Of a DNA stretch of 64,000 nt, positions 60,557-64,000 are shown piece after piece. The translations under genes and the position numbers were made by a program. The notes under the pieces were generated by a model. The model was not told the origin of the DNA, made no database searches, and saw only the letters and a list, made by a program, of their open reading frames with translations. Positions within the stretch are counted from its first letter, which is position 1, and the number at the start of each line of letters is the position of its first letter. Origin of the DNA: Escherichia fergusonii ATCC 35469 (GTDB lineage Bacteria; Pseudomonadota; Gammaproteobacteria; Enterobacterales; Enterobacteriaceae); assembly GCF_000026225.1 (NCBI RefSeq), contig NC_011740.1, positions 1,550,001 through 1,614,000 on the forward strand. The letters run 5' to 3'.

Positions 60557-63343
60557 ATGAGGAAACTCTGTTACTTACTGACCTTTGTCGCAACATTGCT
60601 GCTAATTCCAGAAAGATTAATAGCAGCTCCCCTACCGCAAGATGAAAAATTGATTACCGGGCAACTGCAAAATGGCCTGAAATACATGATTTACCCTCAT
60701 GCTCAACCGAAAGATCAGGTGAATTTATGGCTGCAAATTCATACAGGTTCATTACAGGAAGAAGATAACGAGCGCGGTGTGGCACATTTTGTTGAGCATA
60801 TGATGTTCAACGGCACCAAAACCTGGCCGGGGAATAAAGTTATCGAAACGTTTGAAAGCATGGGCTTGCGCTTTGGCCGTGATGTCAATGCGTATACCAG
60901 CTATGACGAAACGGTATATCAGGTTAGCCTCCCGACCACGCAGAAAGAGAACCTGCAAAAGGTGATGTCCATTTTTAGTGAATGGAGCGCAGAGGCAACC
61001 TTTGATGAGAAAGAAGTTGCGGCAGAACGAGGAGTCATTACCGAGGAGTGGCGCGCACATCAGGATGCTAAATGGCGCACATCTCAGGCACGTCGCCCTT
61101 TCCTGCTGGCTAACACGCGTAATTTAGATCGCGAGCCGATTGGTCTGATGGATACCGTTGCCACTGTTACACCGCAACAGCTACGTGCTTTCTATCAGCG
61201 TTGGTATCAGCCAGACAATATGACCTTCATTATCGTCGGTGATATCGACAGCAAAGAAGCACTGGCGTTGATCAACAATCATTTAGGCAAACTGCCCGCA
61301 ACCAAATCGGCTCAAAATCGCGTCTGGCCGACAACAGCGGAAAACAACCTGCGCTTTAATATCATTAATGATAAAGAAAACCGCGTAAATGGCATTGCCC
61401 TCTATTATCGTCTGCCGCTGACTCAGGTAACGGATGAGCAAAGTTTCATCGAACAAGCTGAGCTGAGTATGCTTATTCAGTTATTTAATCAGCGACTGCT
61501 GGAACGTATTCAGTCCGGTAAACTGAAACATATTTCTGGCGGAACTGCGCGTAGCGTGAAAATCGCCCCTGATTATCAGTCGCTATTTTTTCGAATTAAT
61601 GCTCGTGACGACAATATGCAGGATGCCGCAAATGCCTTAATGACTGAACTGGCAACTATTGATAAATACGGTTTTTCCACCGAGGAACTGGAAGACCTGA
61701 AAGCCACACGGCTGACCTGGCTGAAAAATGCTGCGGATCAGCAGGCTGAGCGAGACCTGCGTATGCTGACCAGTCGTATCGCCTCCAGCTCACTGAATAA
61801 CACGCCATTCCTCTCCCCGCAGCAGACTTATCAACTGTCTGAGCGTCTCTGGGCGCAAATCACCGTCGAAAGCCTGGCGCAGAAATGGCAGCAACTAAGG
61901 AAGAATCAGGATGCGTTCTGGGAACAAATGGTAAACAGCGATGCTGCAGCCAAAAAAGCGCTCTCGCCACAAGCCATAAAGCAGCTGGAAAAAACCTATG
62001 CTGATAAAAAACTGCCGCCATACGTTTTCCCTGGAATAAATTTAACCCTGACAGTTGCAGATAATGCCCAGGCGAAAATCACTCACCAGGAAAAGCTGGC
62101 TGACGATCTGACTTCGTTGACGCTCTCTAATGGCGCACGTGTCGTGGTAGCGAAAACGGCGAGCAATGAAGAAAAACTGCAAATCATTGCGGTATCAGAT
62201 AAAGGTGATCTGAGTTTCCCGGCGGAACAGAAAGCGATTATTGCGCTGGCAAATAAAGCGGTTAGCGGCAGCGGAGTTGGGCAGTTGTCTGCCTCAAGCC
62301 TTAAGCGCTGGAGTGCAGAAAATGCCGTGACAATGAGCACCAAAGTCAGCGGGCAAAATACTCTGCTCTCTGTCAATGCGCGAGTGAATAACCCTGAGCC
62401 TGGCTTCCAGTTGCTAAATCAACGAATCTCGAACAGCAAAATCAACGACAATATCTGGGAGTCCATGAAAAATGCCCAGATTCAGTCTCTGAAAACATTG
62501 GATCAGCGTCCGGCAGAGAAATTCGCGCAGCAAATGTATGAAGCCCGTTATGCCGATGACCGTGCGCAGCGTCTGACTGAAAAACAACTGGCGCAATTTA
62601 GTGCTGAACAAGCTCTGGCAGTTGACCGCCAGCTCTTCTCATCTCCCGCAGATCTCACGTTTGTGATTGTCGGTAATATTGATGAGGAAACATTGCTGCC
62701 GTTAGTGACACGTTATATCGGTTCTCTGAAGCAGAGTGAACATGTTCTGTCCGCTGGCCAACCGTTAAAACGGGCAACCACGAATGCGAATATTACGCTG
62801 AAAGAACAAAATGAACCTGTCGCACAGGTGGCACAATGGAAGCGCTTCGATACCCGTTCGCCTGTAACCCTGCCTGTACGAATGGCGCTGGATGCCTTTA
62901 ACGCCGTACTGGCGAAAGATCTTCGGGTGAATATTCGTGAGCAGGCTTCCGGGGTGTATAGCGTCTCCTCTCGTTTTTCTGTTGATAAACAGGCCAACGA
63001 TCTGACGCATGTCATCGGCTTTACCTGCCAGCCGGAGCGCCATCAGGAATTGTTAACGCTTGCTAATAAGGTGATGGCTGATCGCCTCGTGAAAGGCATT
63101 AATGCGCAGGAGCTCAATGAGTATCGTAAAAATATGCAGCGAAATCTGGAGATCCAACAACAGAACACACAGCAATTAGCGAATACTATTGTCAGCAGTC
63201 TTGTACAATATAATGATCCTGCGGCCTGGACCGAACAGGAAAAGCTCTTGCAGCAACTTACCCCTGAACAGGTGAACAACACTGCGCGTAAATATCTCTC
63301 CTCAGCAGTAAATATTTACTCTGGTGTATTGTTGCCAAAATAA
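60557..63343 (+). CDS. pqqL: Periplasmic M16 zinc protease PqqL
   Basis: 928-residue exported protease of the M16 (insulinase) family with two M16 halves. The inverted zinc motif is H77-F-V-E80-H81, with the third ligand E157 (AAERGVITEEW). The signal peptide runs to about residue 23 (LIAA). ATG at 60557 is preferred because GGAG lies six bases upstream; an ATG at 60545 is upstream of it. Its homologue FusC digests imported ferredoxin for iron; the same role with YddB is likely. The second half lacks the zinc motif, as expected. Confidence 0.92.
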   Translation: MRKLCYLLTFVATLLLIPERLIAAPLPQDEKLITGQLQNGLKYMIYPHAQPKDQVNLWLQIHTGSLQEEDNERGVAHFVEHMMFNGTKTWPGNKVIETFESMGLRFGRDVNAYTSYDETVYQVSLPTTQKENLQKVMSIFSEWSAEATFDEKEVAAERGVITEEWRAHQDAKWRTSQARRPFLLANTRNLDREPIGLMDTVATVTPQQLRAFYQRWYQPDNMTFIIVGDIDSKEALALINNHLGKLPATKSAQNRVWPTTAENNLRFNIINDKENRVNGIALYYRLPLTQVTDEQSFIEQAELSMLIQLFNQRLLERIQSGKLKHISGGTARSVKIAPDYQSLFFRINARDDNMQDAANALMTELATIDKYGFSTEELEDLKATRLTWLKNAADQQAERDLRMLTSRIASSSLNNTPFLSPQQTYQLSERLWAQITVESLAQKWQQLRKNQDAFWEQMVNSDAAAKKALSPQAIKQLEKTYADKKLPPYVFPGINLTLTVADNAQAKITHQEKLADDLTSLTLSNGARVVVAKTASNEEKLQIIAVSDKGDLSFPAEQKAIIALANKAVSGSGVGQLSASSLKRWSAENAVTMSTKVSGQNTLLSVNARVNNPEPGFQLLNQRISNSKINDNIWESMKNAQIQSLKTLDQRPAEKFAQQMYEARYADDRAQRLTEKQLAQFSAEQALAVDRQLFSSPADLTFVIVGNIDEETLLPLVTRYIGSLKQSEHVLSAGQPLKRATTNANITLKEQNEPVAQVAQWKRFDTRSPVTLPVRMALDAFNAVLAKDLRVNIREQASGVYSVSSRFSVDKQANDLTHVIGFTCQPERHQELLTLANKVMADRLVKGINAQELNEYRKNMQRNLEIQQQNTQQLANTIVSSLVQYNDPAAWTEQEKLLQQLTPEQVNNTARKYLSSAVNIYSGVLLPK

Positions 63344-63669
63344 AATATTTCGGAACCACAACTTTAATACGGTTGTGGTTCTGTCCTGCTAAAAAATTTA
63401 TTGCAAGAAATATTCGACATATCTGATATTGATTGTTTTGAGATTATTTTTATTATTTTGTTTATGCATTAATCCCACCTAAAAATAAACACACACGAAA
63501 CAAAACTGATCCTGTAACACATTGTTTTAATGAGGAAACAATGAAAAACAAAGCAATAATAAATAAAAATATTTATTCTATTTAGGAATTTGTTATTTAG
63601 CCGTTACTTGCCTGTTTTGTGGAGAAATCCTATTTTTTTCATGCGTTCATATCATTTAAGGAGTTAAAA
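63344..63669. other. Intergenic region with terminator and gadB promoter
   Basis: 326 bases. CCACAAC and GTTGTGG near 63356-63378 form a hairpin after pqqL. AT-rich sequence then precedes the gad box and gadB. A 14-codon open frame (63541-63585) after a good GAGGAAAC ribosome site ends inside the gad box. Confidence 0.6.
63582..63601 (+). promoter_or_regulatory. gad box upstream of gadB
   Basis: TTAGGAATTTGTTATTTAGC differs at few positions from the E. coli gad box TTAGGATTTTGTTATTTAAA, the GadE binding site for acid-resistance genes. It ends 68 bases before the gadB start. Confidence 0.85.
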
Positions 63670-64000
63670 ATGGACAAGAAGCAAGTAACGGATTTTCGCT
63701 CTGAACTACTCGATTCACGTTTTGGCGCTAAAGCCATTTCTACCGTAGCGGAATCAAAACATTTTCCGCTTCATGAAATGCGTGATGATATCGCGTTCCA
63801 GATTATCAGCGATGAATTATTTCTCGATGGTAACGCCCGTCAGAACCTGGCAACTTTCTGCCAGACCTGGGATGACGAAAATGTCCATAAACTGATGGAT
63901 TTATCGATCAATAAAAACTGGATCGATAAAGAAGAGTATCCGCAATCAGCCGCTATCGACCTGCGCTGCGTAAATATGGTTGCAGATCTATGGCATGCGC
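63670..64000 (+). CDS. gadB: Glutamate decarboxylase beta (partial, 5' end)
   Basis: The first 110 residues of glutamate decarboxylase, cut by the window end. The sequence MDKKQVTDFRSELLDSRFGAKAIST...IDKEEYPQSAAIDLRCVNMVADLWHA fits E. coli GadA/GadB with several substitutions. The enzyme consumes a proton making GABA from glutamate, for acid resistance. Position after pqqL identifies it as gadB. A clear AAGGAG lies nine bases before the ATG. The PLP lysine region is outside the window. Confidence 0.93.
   Translation, partial: MDKKQVTDFRSELLDSRFGAKAISTVAESKHFPLHEMRDDIAFQIISDELFLDGNARQNLATFCQTWDDENVHKLMDLSINKNWIDKEEYPQSAAIDLRCVNMVADLWHA

Noticed and set aside
1..64000. CRISPR arrays, tRNA, rRNA or intact prophage
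   Set aside because: No regularly spaced direct repeats, no cloverleaf genes or phage structural genes were seen; the only complete mobile element is the IS200/IS605 type.

Overview
The window is chromosomal DNA of an Escherichia. Almost every core gene is recognisable as an E. coli orthologue: ydcSTUVW(patD), ortT, ynfD/C, speG, ynfB/A, rspA, ydfI/Z/H/G, dcp, ydeJ/I, dgcZ, ydeE, eamA, marRAB, marC, sotB, yneJ, sad, glsB, yneG, dgcF, uxaB, yneE, tam, the lsr system, yddA-yddB-pqqL and the start of gadB. Compared from memory with K-12, similarity is uneven. YdcS, UxaB and YneE look nearly identical, while Dcp, RspB, MarB, YnfC and DgcZ are clearly diverged. The block from ynfD to gadB also runs in the opposite direction to K-12, directly after ortT. 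This suggests a divergent Escherichia lineage (for example E. fergusonii, E. albertii or a cryptic clade) or a rearranged E. coli. The sequence alone does not settle which.

Layout. 0-6 kb: putrescine ABC transporter and gamma-aminobutyraldehyde dehydrogenase, then two tiny membrane-protein genes (yncL, ortT). 6-8.6 kb: ynfD, ynfC, speG, ynfB, ynfA. 8.6-19.5 kb: a sugar-acid catabolic locus of rspA, an rspB-type dehydrogenase, two complete tripartite TRAP transporters, a mannonate/fructuronate-type reductase (ydfI), ydfZ and the GntR repressor rspR. In K-12 the Qin prophage lies between rspB and ydfI. 19.5-39.3 kb: mostly conserved core genes, including marRAB with intact operator and marbox, and a PhoP-type promoter driving a probable MgrR small RNA that seems to carry a 57-bp repeat insertion. 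39.35-41.1 kb: an IS200/IS605-family element with intact tnpB and frameshifted tnpA, inserted between tam and the lsr operon. 41.1-49.8 kb: complete lsrACDBFG, lsrR and lsrK (AI-2 uptake and processing). 49.8-56.4 kb: an AT-rich accessory island with a glutathione transferase-like gene, two AraC-family regulators, a SinH-like inverse autotransporter and a SinI-like exported protein. 56.4-63.3 kb: a Fur-box-preceded yddA-yddB-pqqL iron/protease import cluster. 63.6-64 kb: a gad box and the start of gadB.

The most interesting items are the double-TRAP rsp locus with a candidate RspR operator shared by its two ends, the apparently interrupted MgrR small RNA, the inverted pair of short repeats around the SinH-like gene, and the orphaned TnpB next to a dead transposase. 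I saw no rRNA, tRNA, CRISPR array or intact prophage.
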